The notes: generated from the letters alone by a model not told the origin. Shown: positions 9,211 through 20,031, numbered from the stretch's first letter. The stretch: DNA of 64,000 nucleotides from Thermomonas paludicola (GCF_024498955.1 NZ_CP093311.1:1674001-1738000); one strand, 5' to 3'. Program-made: numbers and translations.

Positions 9211-10566
9211 TCAGGGGTCGCGTTCCTGCAACGTGTAATCGGTGCTGGCCCGCACCTCGCCGCGCCAGCGATCGAACGCCCGCACCTCGATCCGATGCCT
9301 GCCCACTGCCAGCGTGGTCGGCAGTGCGCCGCGCCACAGATGCGCGGACGGCTCGGCTTCCGGAGAGCGATCAAAGCCGCGCAGCGCGTCGGCCTGGTCA
9401 TCGCGCATGTTTTCCGCCAGCAGCCGCGGATCGGCCTGCAGCACCTTGCGCATCGGCAGCCACCCGGCGCCATCGACGCGGTATTCCACGCGGGTCTCGT
9501 CATCGCCCATGTAAACGTTGGCAAAAACGCCCCAGGCCGGGTACGCGCCGCGCCGCAAGACCTTCGGCGCGTGCAGGCCGATCTGGCTGTCCATGGCATC
9601 GCGCGCGTTGTGCCACGCCAGCGCGTAGCCACCGCCGGCATTCACGGTCAGCACCGCATACCCATTGGGCGTGCCGTCGGGCATGGTGGCATCGGGAATG
9701 CCCTCGCTGTCTTTCACGCCGGACCAATAGGCCCCGCAGGCGGCACCGACGTTGTACTCGTGCAGCGGCGTGGCGCCATGCCAGCCACTGGCGACGCCGT
9801 GGAACACATGCCGTTGCGAATGGCTGTGCGCGCTCAGCACCAGCACGTGCGGGAACGGCTGCAGCAGCGCGAACAGGCGGTCGCGATCGGCGTGGCGGAA
9901 CGTCTCCTGCCCGGCTTTGTCGAACAAGGGAATATGCAGCGCCAGTACCACCAGCCGCGCCTTGTCCAGGGACGGCAACCAGCGCTCGAGAAAGGCGAAT
10001 TGATCCTCGCGCAGCCCACCGACATAGCCCGGCTTGCGCCCCGGCAACACTACCACGTCGTCCAGCACCGCGATATTGGCCAACGCCGTTTCGCGGGCAA
10101 ACGTGTCGGCGCCGATGGCGCGATGGAAAGCGCCCAACGACGCATCGTCGCGGCTTGCGTTGGCATCCACATCGTGGTTGCCCGGCGCATACAGCCACGG
10201 CATCGGCAAGGCCTCGATCGCGGCTTTGACCGCAGGGAATTGTGCCGGGGCATCATCGACAAGATCCCCCAGCACCACGCCCAGACGCGCATCCTGCGTC
10301 GCCACCAGCGGCTGCACGATGTCGCGGCGCAGGTAGTCCACATCCTGCGGCGACTTCACCTGCGGGTCGCCCAACACCAGCACTTGCGCGTGCGCGCCCT
10401 GCAGCGTGGCCGGCCCGCGCCGATAAGCCAGGCAGCCGGGCCCCTGGCCGCCGCTGCGGGGCAAGGCCAACGGTGTTTCCACGGTCACCGGCACGCAGGC
10501 GGGCGCTGCCGCCAGGGCAGGCAGCGTCGAGGCCAGCAGGAACACAAGGAGGATGAGGTCGCGCAT
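9211..10566 (-). CDS. Exported calcineurin-like metallophosphoesterase
   Basis: 451 residues with a clear signal peptide (MRDLILLVFLLASTLPALAAA). The two-metal phosphoesterase motifs are in order: VLGDPQ, VLGDLVDD, APGNHDVD, LHIPLFD and LSAHSHSQ. After the catalytic domain (to about residue 300) there is a C-terminal beta-rich extension of the kind annotated as calcineurin-like C-terminal domain. The product is expected in the periplasm or outside the cell, acting on a phosphoester that is not identifiable here. It is divergent from the diguanylate cyclase, 46 bases apart. Confidence 0.88.
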   Translation of the reverse strand: MRDLILLVFLLASTLPALAAAPACVPVTVETPLALPRSGGQGPGCLAYRRGPATLQGAHAQVLVLGDPQVKSPQDVDYLRRDIVQPLVATQDARLGVVLGDLVDDAPAQFPAVKAAIEALPMPWLYAPGNHDVDANASRDDASLGAFHRAIGADTFARETALANIAVLDDVVVLPGRKPGYVGGLREDQFAFLERWLPSLDKARLVVLALHIPLFDKAGQETFRHADRDRLFALLQPFPHVLVLSAHSHSQRHVFHGVASGWHGATPLHEYNVGAACGAYWSGVKDSEGIPDATMPDGTPNGYAVLTVNAGGGYALAWHNARDAMDSQIGLHAPKVLRRGAYPAWGVFANVYMGDDETRVEYRVDGAGWLPMRKVLQADPRLLAENMRDDQADALRGFDRSPEAEPSAHLWRGALPTTLAVGRHRIEVRAFDRWRGEVRASTDYTLQERDP

Positions 10567-10612
10567 CCCCGGATTATGCGCGGCCGCGCTGCACCTGCAC
10601 TAGAATCCGCGC

Positions 10613-12475
10613 ATGGGGATCGGTTCGCTTCACGTGCGCGCATGCGCGCCATACAGGGCATTGCTGGGTTGGCTGCTGATGCTGGCCGCTTGCCTGTGCG
10701 CGGCGTTCCCGGCCGCGGCGGCGCCGCCCCAGGCCCTGCAGTTGGCGGCAGGCGACAGCAGTTTCTCGCTGTCCGCGTCGCTGCAGTACTGGCACGACCC
10801 GCATGCCGATGCCAGCCCGGAGCAGGCATACGCGCGCGCACAGGCGGGCAATTTCGCGCCACTGCCCAACGGCAACCCGGCATTCGGCTTCCAGAGCGGC
10901 GCTTACTGGTTCTATCTGCCAATCGAAAATCTGCAGCACGATGAACCGCGCTGGTTGCTGATCCAGGAATATGCGCTCAGCGACAATCTGGATTTGTACC
11001 TGCGTTATCCGGATGGCCGCGTCGAGCACGATGAGGGCGGCGACCACGTGCCGTTCGACGACCGCTTCATCCGCTACCGCCATCCCAACTTCCGCCTGGA
11101 CCTGCCCACGGGCCAGCGCGTGGAGCTGCTGCTGCGGGTGAAGAGCGAAAGCTCGATGCAAGTGCCGCTGATGCTGTACACACCGCAGGCCTTCGCCGAG
11201 CTGATGCGTGACGCACAGTTCGCCAACGGACTGTATTACGGCATCGTGCTGGCCCTGCTCTGCTACAACCTGGTGCTGTGGCTGATGCTGCGCGATGCCG
11301 GGTATTTCTGGTATCTGCTGCACACCTGCGCGTTCGGGGTGGTGTTGTTCACCCTCAATGGCTACGGCTTCGAACTGCTTTGGCCCAATTCCGCCTGGCT
11401 GGCCGACGCATCGGTCCCACTATCGATTTGCCTGGCGCTCATCGGCATGCAGCTGTTCTCGCGCAGCTTCCTCGACCTGCGCGCGCGCTGGCCATTGGGC
11501 AATATCGCCTGCCTGTGCCTGGTCGCTTTTTTCGCGGCACTGGGCGTGGCCTCGCTGTGGTTGCCCTACAGCATCGCCACACCGATCGCCTCGCGCGCGG
11601 TGCTGCTGGGCGTGGTGTGGATCATCGCCGCCTCGGTGGTGATGCTGCATCGCGGCTACCGACCCGCGCGCCTGTTCCTGCTGGCATGGTCGATGTTCCT
11701 GGCCGGCACGACCGCCTTCACCCTGCTCGCATTCGGCGTGCTGCCACAGAGCTTCTGGACCCAATACGGCGTGCAGATCGGCTCCGCGCTTGAGCTGCTG
11801 CTGTTGTCGCTGGCGCTTGGCAGGCGCTATGCCGACCTGCGCGATGCCAACATCCGCATCGTGCAGGAAGCCAACGAACGACTGGAACGCGGAATGATCG
11901 ACCGAACCCGCGAATTGCGCACCACGATGGCCCAGCTGGGCGAAGCCAACGTGAAGCTGCGTGATTACAGCCTGCGCGACCCGCTGACCGGCCTCTTCAA
12001 CCGCAGGCATTTCCACGATGCGTTGCAGCAGGCGCTGGATGCATGCGGCGACACCATGCAACCGCTGGCACTGCTGCTGCTGGATCTCGATCACTTCAAG
12101 CGCATCAACGACCAATATGGCCACCAGACCGGCGACGGCTGCCTGGTCGCGGCAGCGCGCGCCATCGAAGAAATCGCGCAGTCGCGGCAGGGCATGGCGG
12201 CACGTTTCGGCGGCGAGGAATTCGTGATCCTTCTGCCCGGCACCGATGCCAGCCTGGCGCTGCATACGGCGGAAGCCGTGCGCCTGCGCATCCAGCAGAC
12301 CGTGGTCCACGGCACCGGCCATGCGATCCGCATGAGCGCCAGCATTGGCGTGCATGCCATCGAGGGAACCCGCCGCGTGCTGCCCGCAGACGCCATCCGG
12401 CTGGCCGACGAGGCGTTGTATCGCGCCAAACACGACGGCCGCAACTGCGTGCGGCACTCCACCAGCGCGGCCTGA
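10613..12475 (+). CDS. Membrane diguanylate cyclase with 7TMR-DISM sensor
   Basis: 620 residues. An N-terminal signal/anchor (about 14-37) is followed by a periplasmic DISMED2-type domain (to about 190), seven transmembrane helices (about 200-410), a short coiled coil and a C-terminal GGDEF domain. The active-site loop is GGEEF (533-537), a functional variant, with LLLLDLDHFKRINDQYGH supplying the metal-binding Asp. The RxxD inhibitory site normally found just upstream is not present (SRQGMAARF), so product inhibition may be absent. It makes cyclic di-GMP in response to an external signal, possibly a carbohydrate ligand. It ends three bases before the his operon stop. Confidence 0.93.
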   Translation: MGIGSLHVRACAPYRALLGWLLMLAACLCAAFPAAAAPPQALQLAAGDSSFSLSASLQYWHDPHADASPEQAYARAQAGNFAPLPNGNPAFGFQSGAYWFYLPIENLQHDEPRWLLIQEYALSDNLDLYLRYPDGRVEHDEGGDHVPFDDRFIRYRHPNFRLDLPTGQRVELLLRVKSESSMQVPLMLYTPQAFAELMRDAQFANGLYYGIVLALLCYNLVLWLMLRDAGYFWYLLHTCAFGVVLFTLNGYGFELLWPNSAWLADASVPLSICLALIGMQLFSRSFLDLRARWPLGNIACLCLVAFFAALGVASLWLPYSIATPIASRAVLLGVVWIIAASVVMLHRGYRPARLFLLAWSMFLAGTTAFTLLAFGVLPQSFWTQYGVQIGSALELLLLSLALGRRYADLRDANIRIVQEANERLERGMIDRTRELRTTMAQLGEANVKLRDYSLRDPLTGLFNRRHFHDALQQALDACGDTMQPLALLLLDLDHFKRINDQYGHQTGDGCLVAAARAIEEIAQSRQGMAARFGGEEFVILLPGTDASLALHTAEAVRLRIQQTVVHGTGHAIRMSASIGVHAIEGTRRVLPADAIRLADEALYRAKHDGRNCVRHSTSAA

Positions 12476-12478
12476 CGC

Positions 12479-13087
12479 CTATCCGCGCCGCGCGGCAAGC
12501 ATCCGTCTGGCGTCCGCGAGCGACAGCCCGCGTGCGCGCAGCAACACCAGCAGGTGATACAGCAGGTCGGCCGCTTCGCCCAGCAGCGCGTCATCGTCCT
12601 GCGCCACTGCCGCCAGCGCGGTTTCCACGCCCTCCTCGCCGACTTTCTGCGCCATGCGGCGGATGCCGCTTTCAAACAGGCGCGTGGTGTAGCTCCCCTG
12701 CGGGCGCTCCCGCTCGCGCGTGGCGATCAGGGCATCCAACTCCGCCAAGCCATCGCCCGACGCTGCGGGGAAGCAACTGCTGCGCTGCAAATGGCAGGTT
12801 GGCCCGTGGGGGCGCGCGGACACCAGCAACGTGTCGGCATCGCAATCGACGTCGATGGCTTCCAATTCCAGCACGTGTCCGGAGGTCTCGCCTTTCACCC
12901 ATTGCGCGTTCCGGCTGCGGCTGAAGAAGGTCACGCGTCCACTGTCCAGCGTCGCGGCAAGCGCGTCTCGATTCATGTAACCCAACATCAGCACGCGCAG
13001 GCTGGTCGCATCCTGCACGATGGCCGGCAGCAGCCCGCCCTGCTTGTCCCACGCCAACGCGTCGATGTCACTTTTCAAAATGGTCAC
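12479..13087 (-). CDS. hisI: Bifunctional phosphoribosyl-AMP cyclohydrolase / phosphoribosyl-ATP pyrophosphatase HisIE
   Basis: 202 residues from a GTG start (13087) that overlaps the hisF stop as GTGA; the longer upstream frame is antisense to hisF. The N-terminal HisI domain carries [30 protein letters not shown] and the metal-binding CDADTLLV / GPTCH region. The C-terminal HisE domain has [16 protein letters not shown] and [13 protein letters not shown]. It catalyses steps 2 and 3 of histidine synthesis. It is the last gene of the operon and converges on the diguanylate cyclase gene. Confidence 0.96.
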   Translation of the reverse strand: MTILKSDIDALAWDKQGGLLPAIVQDATSLRVLMLGYMNRDALAATLDSGRVTFFSRSRNAQWVKGETSGHVLELEAIDVDCDADTLLVSARPHGPTCHLQRSSCFPAASGDGLAELDALIATRERERPQGSYTTRLFESGIRRMAQKVGEEGVETALAAVAQDDDALLGEAADLLYHLLVLLRARGLSLADARRMLAARRG

Positions 13088-13854
13088 AGGCGCACCTCGA
13101 TGTGTTGCTCGCGCAGTTGGCGCTTGAGTTCCGGAATGGGCACGGCGCCGGAATGGAACACGCTGGCGGCCAGCGCGCCATCCACGTCCGCCTGTTCGAA
13201 GACGTCCACGAAATGCGCGATTTCGCCCGCGCCTCCCGAAGCGATCAAGGGCACCGCGCACACCTCGCGCACGGCGCGCAGCTGTTCGATGTCATAGCCG
13301 TTGCGCACGCCATCGCTGCCCATGCAGTTGAGCACCAGCTCACCCGCACCCAGGCGCTGCGCCTGCTCCACCCATTCCAGCGTCAGCCGGCCCGGCGCGC
13401 GCATCGCGGCCGGGTCACCGGTATGCGTGCGCACCCGCCACTGGCCATCGGCTTCGCGCAGGGAATCGATGCCGACCACCACGCACTGCACGCCGAACGC
13501 TTCGGCCAGCTCGCTGATCAACGCAGGTCGCTCCAGTGCCGGCGTGTTGATCGACACCTTGTCGGCGCCCGCGCGCAGCACCGCCCGCGCCTCGTCCACG
13601 CTGCGGATACCGCCGGCCACGCAGAACGGAATGTCGATGACGCGCGCCACCCGCTCCACCCACCCGCGATCCACGCTGCGCCCCTCGGGGCTCGCGGCAA
13701 TGTCGTAGAACACCAGCTCGTCCGCGCCCTCGTCGCGATAGCGCATCGCCAATTCCACGATGTCGCCGATATCGACGTGATCGCGGAAACGCACGCCCTT
13801 GACCACCCGGCCATCGCGCACGTCCAGGCAGGGAATCAGGCGGCGGCTCAACAT
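13084..13854 (-). CDS. hisF: Imidazole glycerol phosphate synthase cyclase subunit HisF
   Basis: 256 residues from ATG 13854, overlapping the hisA stop by seven bases. It begins with the family signature [20 protein letters not shown]. The catalytic Asp lies in CLDV and the second in VVVGIDS, and two phosphate-binding loops are visible ([16 protein letters not shown]). With HisH it converts PRFAR and ammonia to imidazole glycerol phosphate and AICAR. Confidence 0.97.
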   Translation of the reverse strand: MLSRRLIPCLDVRDGRVVKGVRFRDHVDIGDIVELAMRYRDEGADELVFYDIAASPEGRSVDRGWVERVARVIDIPFCVAGGIRSVDEARAVLRAGADKVSINTPALERPALISELAEAFGVQCVVVGIDSLREADGQWRVRTHTGDPAAMRAPGRLTLEWVEQAQRLGAGELVLNCMGSDGVRNGYDIEQLRAVREVCAVPLIASGGAGEIAHFVDVFEQADVDGALAASVFHSGAVPIPELKRQLREQHIEVRL

Positions 13855-14582
13855 GCCAATGCCTCGCCCAGATCGATGCGCCCTTCCAGCAGTGCCTTGC
13901 CCAGCACGGCGCCAGCACAACCGGCCGCGCGCGCCGCGCGCACATCGGCGACATCGCGCACGCCGCCGCTGGCCTGGATCTGCAGGCCCGGGCATTGCGC
14001 GCACAAGGCGCGATAGAGGGCCAGACTGGGGCCACCCAGCATGCCGTCGCGGGCGATATCGGTGCACAGCAGATGCTGCAACCCGGCCTCGGCGTAGCGC
14101 CCGGCCAATGCCTCCAGCGATTCCGAGGCGACTTCGGTCCAGCCATGCACCGGCAAGCGCCACCGGCCGGCGTCGTCCTGGCGTGTATCCAGCGCAATGG
14201 TGAGACGGTCATTGCCGAACTCGCGCAACCAGCCCAACGCGGCAACGGGGTCACGCACCGCCAGCGACCCGATGACCACCCGCCCCGCGCCGGCCTCCAG
14301 CAGCTGCTCCACGTCTTCCCGGCTGCGCACGCCACCGCCGGTTTGCACGCGCAAGCCGGTGCTTGCCGCAATCGCCCGCAGCAGCGGCAACAAGGTGTAG
14401 CCGCCCGCCCGCGCCGCATCAAGGTCGACCAGGTGCAGCCACGCCGCGCCGGCGCGTGCATGGCGCTGCGCCAGCGCCAGCGGATCGTCGCCATATCGGG
14501 TTTCATCGGCGTAGTCGCCTTGGCGCAGGCGCACCACGCAGCCGTCGCGGACATCGATGGCGGGATAGACGGTGAAACTCAT
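13848..14582 (-). CDS. hisA: Phosphoribosylformimino-AICAR ribotide isomerase HisA
   Basis: 244 residues, a (beta/alpha)8 barrel paralogue of HisF. The start is [19 protein letters not shown] with the catalytic Asp in AIDV; the second catalytic Asp is in [12 protein letters not shown]. Half-barrel phosphate loops QTGGGVRS and QASGGVRD are present. It catalyses the Amadori isomerisation ahead of HisHF. The start overlaps the hisH stop by four bases (ATGT..TGA arrangement), in keeping with the tightly coupled operon. Confidence 0.97.
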   Translation of the reverse strand: MSFTVYPAIDVRDGCVVRLRQGDYADETRYGDDPLALAQRHARAGAAWLHLVDLDAARAGGYTLLPLLRAIAASTGLRVQTGGGVRSREDVEQLLEAGAGRVVIGSLAVRDPVAALGWLREFGNDRLTIALDTRQDDAGRWRLPVHGWTEVASESLEALAGRYAEAGLQHLLCTDIARDGMLGGPSLALYRALCAQCPGLQIQASGGVRDVADVRAARAAGCAGAVLGKALLEGRIDLGEALAC

Positions 14583-15181
14583 GTGCCGCTCCAGCGCAGG
14601 AAATTGGCGAGCAGTCGCGCGCCAACGGCCGCCGAACGCTCTGGGTGGAATTGCGCGCCAGCCACGTTGCCACGGCGCGCCATGGCGGCGAAACGTTCAC
14701 CGTGCGTGCAGGCGGCCAGGCAGTCCGCGGTCACCGGCGCTGCATAACCGTGCACGAAATAGGCGCTGGATGCCGCATCGATGCCCTCCAGCAACGGCGA
14801 TGCGCGCACGCGCTCCAGCGTGTTCCAGCCCATGTGCGGGACGCGCACGCCGGGGCCGCCGCGCAGCTTGCGCACGCGCCCGCGCAGCAGCCCAAGGCAA
14901 TCGACGCCGCCCTCATCGGAACCTTCGAACAGCAACTGCATGCCCAGACAGATCCCCAGCAGCGGCACGCGGGTGGCGCGCAGCGCATCGAACAAGCCGC
15001 GCTGGTGCAGCAACGCCATCGCCGGAGCCGCCGCTCCCACGCCCGGCAGGATGATCCGCTGCGCGTCGCGCAGGCCATCGGCATCGCGCACGATGCAGGG
15101 CGTCACTCCGAGCCGTTCCAGCGCGTAGCAGACCGAGCCGAAGTTGGCCCCACCCGCGTCGATGAGGGCAAGCCTTGTCAC
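14579..15181 (-). CDS. hisH: Imidazole glycerol phosphate synthase glutaminase subunit HisH
   Basis: 200 residues from a GTG start (15181) overlapping the hisB stop (GTGA). It is a class I glutamine amidotransferase: the nucleophile Cys78 is in [10 protein letters not shown], and the His and Glu of the triad are in AQFHPERS near residue 180. It supplies ammonia to HisF. The oxyanion strand (LPGVGAA) carries Ala after PGVG where many HisH proteins also have small residues. Confidence 0.96.
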   Translation of the reverse strand: MTRLALIDAGGANFGSVCYALERLGVTPCIVRDADGLRDAQRIILPGVGAAAPAMALLHQRGLFDALRATRVPLLGICLGMQLLFEGSDEGGVDCLGLLRGRVRKLRGGPGVRVPHMGWNTLERVRASPLLEGIDAASSAYFVHGYAAPVTADCLAACTHGERFAAMARRGNVAGAQFHPERSAAVGARLLANFLRWSGT

Positions 15182-16257
15182 AGCGAGCCCTTGGTGGAAG
15201 GCAGCTCTGCACCGTCGCGGCGAATCGCCTGGCGCAGCGCCCGCGCCACCGCCTTGAAGCAGGCTTCCACCTGATGATGATCGTTGTCGCCGCGCACCTT
15301 CAGGTTGAGGTTGAGGCCGGCGGCATCGCACAGTGACCGGAAGAAATGCGCCACCAACTCGGTGGGCAAATCACCGACGCGCTCGCGCCTGAAGGCACCA
15401 TCGAACACGAAGCAGGGTCGGCCGCTGAAGTCCAGCGCCGCGCTGGCCAGCGCCTCGTCCATCGGCAGGGTGAAGCCGTAGCGACCGATCCCGCGCTTGT
15501 CGCCCAGCGCCTCCCGCAACGCTTGCCCCAGTGCAAGGCCGGTGTCTTCCACCGTGTGGTGTTCGTCGATGTGCAAGTCGCCTTCGGTGCGAACCGACAA
15601 CGCAAACCCACCGTGCTTGCCGATTTGCTCCAGCATGTGATCGAAGAACGGCAAGCCGGTGGCCACCTGCGGCTCGGCCGTGCGATCCAGGTCCAGCTCG
15701 ACCCGGACCCTGGTTTCCTTCGTGTTGCGCTGAACCAGCGCACGCCGCGGCGCGTCGGCCAGTTCATGTGCAATCGCGGCCCAATCCCACGCCCCGCCAA
15801 ACTGCGCGGTCTGGAGCTGGAAGCCCCGGATGTTCATGTGCTCGGCAAACTGGATGTCTGTGCTGCGATCGCCCACCATCGCCGAGCGCGCCCAGTCGAT
15901 GCCGCGATCCTGCAGGTAGCGCAGCATCATGCCGATGCCGGGCTTGCGGTTGGGGCTGTTGTCGGCGGGAAGGCTGGCATCGATCAGCACCTCGCGAAAC
16001 GCGATGCCCTGACTTTCGAACACCTGCATCATCAACGCCTGTGGCGCGTCGAAGCTCGCGCGCGGATACGCTTCACTGCCCAGCCCGTCCTGATTGCTGA
16101 CGATGACGAATTCGTAGCCGGCGTCGCGCAGTTTCAGCAGCGCGGGGATGACGCCGCGCACGAAGCGCAGCTTCTCGTAGGCGTCGATCTGGAAGTCGGC
16201 CGGCTCCTCGATCAGCGTGCCGTCGCGGTCCACGAACAGGATGGGGCGCAGGCTCAT
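15178..16257 (-). CDS. hisB: Bifunctional histidinol-phosphatase / imidazoleglycerol-phosphate dehydratase HisB
   Basis: 359 residues from ATG 16257, which overlaps the hisC stop (ATGA). Residues 1 to ~165 are a HAD phosphatase ([11 protein letters not shown] with Asp10 and Asp12; [15 protein letters not shown]). Residues ~170-359 are the dehydratase with [29 protein letters not shown] and [12 protein letters not shown], which bind manganese. This fusion is typical of gammaproteobacteria and some neighbours. Confidence 0.97.
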   Translation of the reverse strand: MSLRPILFVDRDGTLIEEPADFQIDAYEKLRFVRGVIPALLKLRDAGYEFVIVSNQDGLGSEAYPRASFDAPQALMMQVFESQGIAFREVLIDASLPADNSPNRKPGIGMMLRYLQDRGIDWARSAMVGDRSTDIQFAEHMNIRGFQLQTAQFGGAWDWAAIAHELADAPRRALVQRNTKETRVRVELDLDRTAEPQVATGLPFFDHMLEQIGKHGGFALSVRTEGDLHIDEHHTVEDTGLALGQALREALGDKRGIGRYGFTLPMDEALASAALDFSGRPCFVFDGAFRRERVGDLPTELVAHFFRSLCDAAGLNLNLKVRGDNDHHQVEACFKAVARALRQAIRRDGAELPSTKGSL

Positions 16258-17345
16258 GGCGCACCGTCCGCAAGCGATGCACCCAGTGCAGCCAGCACGC
16301 GCCGGCACTCGGCCGCGGTGCCGACGCTGATGCGCAGGGCATCGCCCAACTGGGGCATCGCGCGCATGTCGCGCACCACCACCCCGGCGGCCAGCAACGC
16401 GGCGAACGCGGCGCCGGCATCGGCGAAACGCACCAGCAGGAAGTTGCCCGCCGAGGGATAGACTCGGCGCACGCCCGCCAGCCCGCGTAAGCCATCCTGC
16501 AGCCGCGCACGCGCCTCGCGCACGGCGTCCATGCGGCTGCGGGTCAGCGCCAGCGCCTGCGGCTCCAGCGCGGCCTGCGCCGCATCCGCCACCGGCTGTG
16601 GCACGGGATACGGGGCCTGGCAACGGCGCAGCGCATCGATCATCGGCGCGGAGGCAATCACGCAGCCCACCCGTGCGCCTGCCAACGCGTGTGCCTTGGA
16701 CAAGGTGCGCAACACCGCGAGATTGTCGTGTTCTTCCAGCAGCGTCGTCGCCGAAGGCGCATCGGCATATTCGATGTAGGCCTCGTCCACCACCACGATG
16801 GCGCGTCCGCGCAGGCGCTGCGCCAACGCCGCGACTGCCGGCAGCGCGAGCAGCTCACCCGAGGGATTCCCCGGCGTGCACAGGAATACCAGCGTGGCGC
16901 CCTTTTCCACGGCAGCGTCACCCAGCCCCGGCAGGTCCGCGCACAGCCCCTCAGCACCGTCGCGCAGCGGCACTTCGATCACTTCCGCACCGTGCAGCCG
17001 TGCGTACACCGCATACATTCCGAACACCGGCGGCGCGATCACGATGCGCCCCTGCCCCGGCACGCAAAACGCGCGCACCAACAGGTCGATCGCTTCGTCG
17101 CTGCCCCGCCCGATCAACAGCTGCGCAGGCGCCACGGCGTACACCTGTGCCAGGCGCGCGCGCAGCGCCTCCGGCTGCGGCGACGGATAACGGCGCAGCT
17201 GCCCGCCGACATCGCGAGGATTGGTCCAGGCGGATTCATTGGCATTCAGCCAGATCTCGCCAGCCAGCGCCTCGCTGCGCGCGGATTTGTAGCCCCCGAA
17301 GTCGCGCAGGTCTTCGCGCAACAATGCCCTGACGGTCACGCTCAT
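16254..17345 (-). CDS. hisC: Histidinol-phosphate aminotransferase HisC
   Basis: 363 residues from ATG 17345 overlapping the hisD stop (ATGA). It is a PLP fold type I aminotransferase: LNANESAW at the N terminus, [31 protein letters not shown], and the lysine that binds PLP in [16 protein letters not shown]. It transfers the amino group from glutamate to imidazole acetol phosphate. Confidence 0.97.
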   Translation of the reverse strand: MSVTVRALLREDLRDFGGYKSARSEALAGEIWLNANESAWTNPRDVGGQLRRYPSPQPEALRARLAQVYAVAPAQLLIGRGSDEAIDLLVRAFCVPGQGRIVIAPPVFGMYAVYARLHGAEVIEVPLRDGAEGLCADLPGLGDAAVEKGATLVFLCTPGNPSGELLALPAVAALAQRLRGRAIVVVDEAYIEYADAPSATTLLEEHDNLAVLRTLSKAHALAGARVGCVIASAPMIDALRRCQAPYPVPQPVADAAQAALEPQALALTRSRMDAVREARARLQDGLRGLAGVRRVYPSAGNFLLVRFADAGAAFAALLAAGVVVRDMRAMPQLGDALRISVGTAAECRRVLAALGASLADGAP

Positions 17346-18640
17346 GCTGCATGCTCCAAACGACGTTCCACCGCGCGCGCATGCGCCTGCAGGCCCTCGC
17401 CATGCGCCATCGTGGCCGCGCACGGGCCAGCCGCGGCAATGCCGGCCCGCGTGGCCTCCTGCACGGCAATGGCGTTCTGGAAACTGCCCACCGACAGGCC
17501 GCTCCACGCACGCGCGGCGCCTCCGGTTGGCAGCACGTGATTGCTGCCGCTGCAGTAATCGCCCAACGCTTCCGGCGTCCAGTCGCCGAGGAACACGCTG
17601 CCGGCGGCGTGCACGCGATCCAGCCAGCGGCGCGGCTCGCGCACGGCGAGGATCAGGTGCTCCGGGGCATAGCGGTTGCTGACCTCGATCGCCTGCGCGA
17701 TGTCGGCCACCTGGATCAGGCGCGAACTCGCCAATGCACGCCTTGCAATCTCGGCGCGTGGCAGTGCGGCAAGCTGCGCGTCAATTTCCAGCGCCACTGC
17801 ATCCAGCAGGTCGCGGCTGTCGGTCAGCAGCAGGACCTGCGAATCCGGGCCGTGCTCGGCTTGCGACAGCAGATCGGCGGCAACAAACACCGGGTTCGCG
17901 CCGGCATCGGCAATCACCAGGACCTCGGAGGGCCCGGCCGGCATGTCGATGGCGATACCACCGGGGCGCTGCGTCGCCTGCCGCTTGGCTTCATCCACCC
18001 ATGCGTTGCCGGGACCGAACAATTTGTCGCAGCGCGGCACGCTGGCGGTTCCGAGGGCCATGGCCGCAATGGCCTGCGCGCCGCCGAGCTTGAACACGCG
18101 CACGCCCGGCACCTGTGATGCCACCAGCAGCACCGCTGGATCGGCGCTGCCGTCCTTGCGCGGTGGCGTGCACAGCACGATCTGCCGGCATCCGGCCAGA
18201 TGCGCGGGAATGGTCAACATCAGCGCCGTCGAAGGCAGTGGCGCACTCCCCGCAGGCACGTACAGGCCCACGCGCTGGATGGGCCGCAGCATGCGCTCGC
18301 AGCGCAAGCCCGGCGCCGTTTCCAACCCGTAGGGACGGGTGATGCCGGCGCGATGGAACGCCTCGATGCGCCCTGCCGCCTCCGCGATTGCCGCCTGCAT
18401 GTCGGCAGGCACCTGCGTGCGTGCGCGCCCGGACTCTTCCTCGCTGATTTCAAATGCATCCAGCGCCACGCCGTCGAATCTGGCGGTCAGCTCCTGCAAC
18501 GCCGTGTCGCCGCGCTCTTCGACATCGTCGAAGATCGCCTGCACGCCCGCCTGCAGCGCGCCAGATACCGCCTGCACCGGCCGCTGCAGCATGGCACTGC
18601 GCTCGCTCTCGGCAAGGCCGTTCCAATCGATCCGATTCAT
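17342..18640 (-). CDS. hisD: Histidinol dehydrogenase HisD
   Basis: 432 residues from ATG 18640 overlapping the hisG stop (ATGA). The central signature [13 protein letters not shown] is followed by [14 protein letters not shown] and [16 protein letters not shown]; the zinc and catalytic residues are in the QAEHG and GAIFLG-equivalent ([16 protein letters not shown]) regions. It oxidises histidinol to histidine in two NAD-dependent steps. Confidence 0.97.
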   Translation of the reverse strand: MNRIDWNGLAESERSAMLQRPVQAVSGALQAGVQAIFDDVEERGDTALQELTARFDGVALDAFEISEEESGRARTQVPADMQAAIAEAAGRIEAFHRAGITRPYGLETAPGLRCERMLRPIQRVGLYVPAGSAPLPSTALMLTIPAHLAGCRQIVLCTPPRKDGSADPAVLLVASQVPGVRVFKLGGAQAIAAMALGTASVPRCDKLFGPGNAWVDEAKRQATQRPGGIAIDMPAGPSEVLVIADAGANPVFVAADLLSQAEHGPDSQVLLLTDSRDLLDAVALEIDAQLAALPRAEIARRALASSRLIQVADIAQAIEVSNRYAPEHLILAVREPRRWLDRVHAAGSVFLGDWTPEALGDYCSGSNHVLPTGGAARAWSGLSVGSFQNAIAVQEATRAGIAAAGPCAATMAHGEGLQAHARAVERRLEHAA

Positions 18641-19551
18641 GCCAGCATGCGCTCCACCGGCAGCACCATCAGCCCGCGCGCGCCGGCGCGCTTCAGGTCC
18701 TCCAGCCGTTGCCAGGTCATCGCGCCGTGGCACAACGCCTGCAGCGCCAATGTGTCGCCACCATCCACCGCGCACATCGTCGGCGGTTCGGCGTCGGGCA
18801 GCAGCTGCAGTACCTGTTTGAGTGCATCGCGCGGCGTCTGGAACAGCAGCAGCTTGCTGTCGCGGATGCGCAACACGCCATCCATGCGCCGCAGCAGCAA
18901 CTCGGCCAACTCGGCGCGCACGTCGCCGAAGGGCAGCGCCGGCCCGGCCAACACCGCCTCGCTCTGCAGGATGTCCAGCACCGGCTTGAGTTGATTGGCC
19001 GCCAACGTGGCGCCGCTGGACACCAGGTCACAAATCGCATCGGCCTGGCCCAGCCGCGGCGCGATCTCCACCGAGCCGTTCAACACCACGATGTCGGCTT
19101 CGACCTGCTGCTCGCGCAGCCATGCGCGAAGCTGGTTCGGGTAAGTCGTGGCGATGCGCTTGCCGGCCAACTGCGCCGGGCCTTGCCAGTCCCAACCATC
19201 GGGCACGGCAATCGACAACCGGCAGCCGCCAAAACCGAGCGCGCGCAATTCACGAAACACTGCTCGCTTGCCTGTTTCCTCGCGCTCGCCGGCCTGTTCC
19301 AGCATGACGTTGCGGCCGACGATGCCCAGATCGCAAACACCCTCGGCGATCAGCCCGGGAATATCGTCATCACGCACAAGCAGCAAGTCCACCGGCAACG
19401 ATTCGCCATAGCAAAACAGTTTGTCGCGGCTCTCGCGCCAGCTCAGGCCGGCGGACGCCAGCAGGGCGCGGGCCGGCTCGCTGAGGCGACCGGATTTCTG
19501 GATGGCGATGCGCAGACGGTCGCGCACCGCCGGATTGGCGGCAAGGGTCAT
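18637..19551 (-). CDS. hisG: ATP phosphoribosyltransferase HisG (long form)
   Basis: 304 residues from ATG 19551 (MTLAANPAV). This is the long form with its own C-terminal ACT-like regulatory domain (from about residue 230, [20 protein letters not shown]), so histidine feedback acts directly on it and no HisZ is needed. The phosphoribosyl-binding stretch is [14 protein letters not shown]. It is the first structural gene of the operon, ten bases after the TrpR-family gene. Confidence 0.97.
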   Translation of the reverse strand: MTLAANPAVRDRLRIAIQKSGRLSEPARALLASAGLSWRESRDKLFCYGESLPVDLLLVRDDDIPGLIAEGVCDLGIVGRNVMLEQAGEREETGKRAVFRELRALGFGGCRLSIAVPDGWDWQGPAQLAGKRIATTYPNQLRAWLREQQVEADIVVLNGSVEIAPRLGQADAICDLVSSGATLAANQLKPVLDILQSEAVLAGPALPFGDVRAELAELLLRRMDGVLRIRDSKLLLFQTPRDALKQVLQLLPDAEPPTMCAVDGGDTLALQALCHGAMTWQRLEDLKRAGARGLMVLPVERMLA

Positions 19552-19561
19552 GGCTGGAAAC

Positions 19562-19885
19562 TCACTGGGAATCGGTCGGAAGGCGAAGGCGGCGCGCGGC
19601 GTTGCGATACCCACCCGCGCCCCGTTCCAGGGTGCGGGCAACGCGGCCGACGGTGGTCACGCTGACTTTGGTGCGTTCGTGGATCTCACGATACGGCACG
19701 CCCTGCAACAGCTCGGGCACGACCCGCCAGCGGTCGCCCAGGGCTTCCAGCTCGGCGGGCGTGCACAGGTCCTCAAGAAAGGCGCGCACTTCCGCAGCCC
19801 CCTTCAAGGAGGCGAGCACATAGGCCAGCGCGTCGATGGCGATCGCAGCGTCATACGCAGGCAAGGGTTCGGGGCGTTGTTTCAT
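19562..19885 (-). CDS. TrpR-family (YerC/YecD-like) regulator heading the his operon
   Basis: 107 residues. The core [20 protein letters not shown] followed by [25 protein letters not shown] is the helix-turn-helix layout of the TrpR/YerC family. It is the first gene of the histidine operon, with hisG ten bases downstream. In Xanthomonadales such proteins have been predicted as histidine-biosynthesis repressors (HisR in comparative regulon work), so an autoregulated, histidine-responsive repressor is the likely role. The upstream region holds palindromes that fit an operator. The effector and the sign of regulation are inferred. Confidence 0.85.
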   Translation of the reverse strand: MKQRPEPLPAYDAAIAIDALAYVLASLKGAAEVRAFLEDLCTPAELEALGDRWRVVPELLQGVPYREIHERTKVSVTTVGRVARTLERGAGGYRNAARRLRLPTDSQ

Positions 19886-19919
19886 GAGGGTTGGCGCCTC
19901 TCTTCAGGTGCTCGGCGAA

Positions 19920-19946
19920 TACATTAATGTACTAATACGTTATCAC
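19920..19946. promoter_or_regulatory. Operator-like palindromes upstream of the his operon
   Basis: Two overlapping dyads lie 35-60 bases upstream of the regulator start. One is a perfect 12-bp palindrome, TACATTAATGTA (19920-19931). The second, 19929-19946, has the form GT-N2-TAA-N4-TTA-N2-AC. The stretch is strikingly AT-rich against its neighbours, as expected for a promoter. TrpR-type operators share CTAG/TTAA-centred dyads of this size. This is the best candidate site for the TrpR-family protein. Confidence 0.6.
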
Positions 19947-19960
19947 ATTAACGCAATAAT

Positions 19961-19983
19961 GAAGGCGCGTCAAACGCGCCTTC
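19961..19983 (-). terminator. Hairpin terminator after the hutH-like gene
   Basis: Perfect 10-bp stem GAAGGCGCGT / ACGCGCCTTC with a 3-base loop, 49 bases past the stop of the minus-strand lyase gene. In the minus direction it is followed by ATTATT. It separates the hisS-lyase unit from the his operon promoter. Confidence 0.7.
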
Positions 19984-20031
19984 CATCGACAACGCGAGTT
20001 GGCCCCCGGCCGGGGCCAACGGCCGCTCGCC

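Noticed and set aside
9211-10566. + strand frames over the metallophosphoesterase gene
   Set aside because: Long open frames on the + strand here are shadows; the minus frame has a signal peptide and all metallophosphoesterase motifs.
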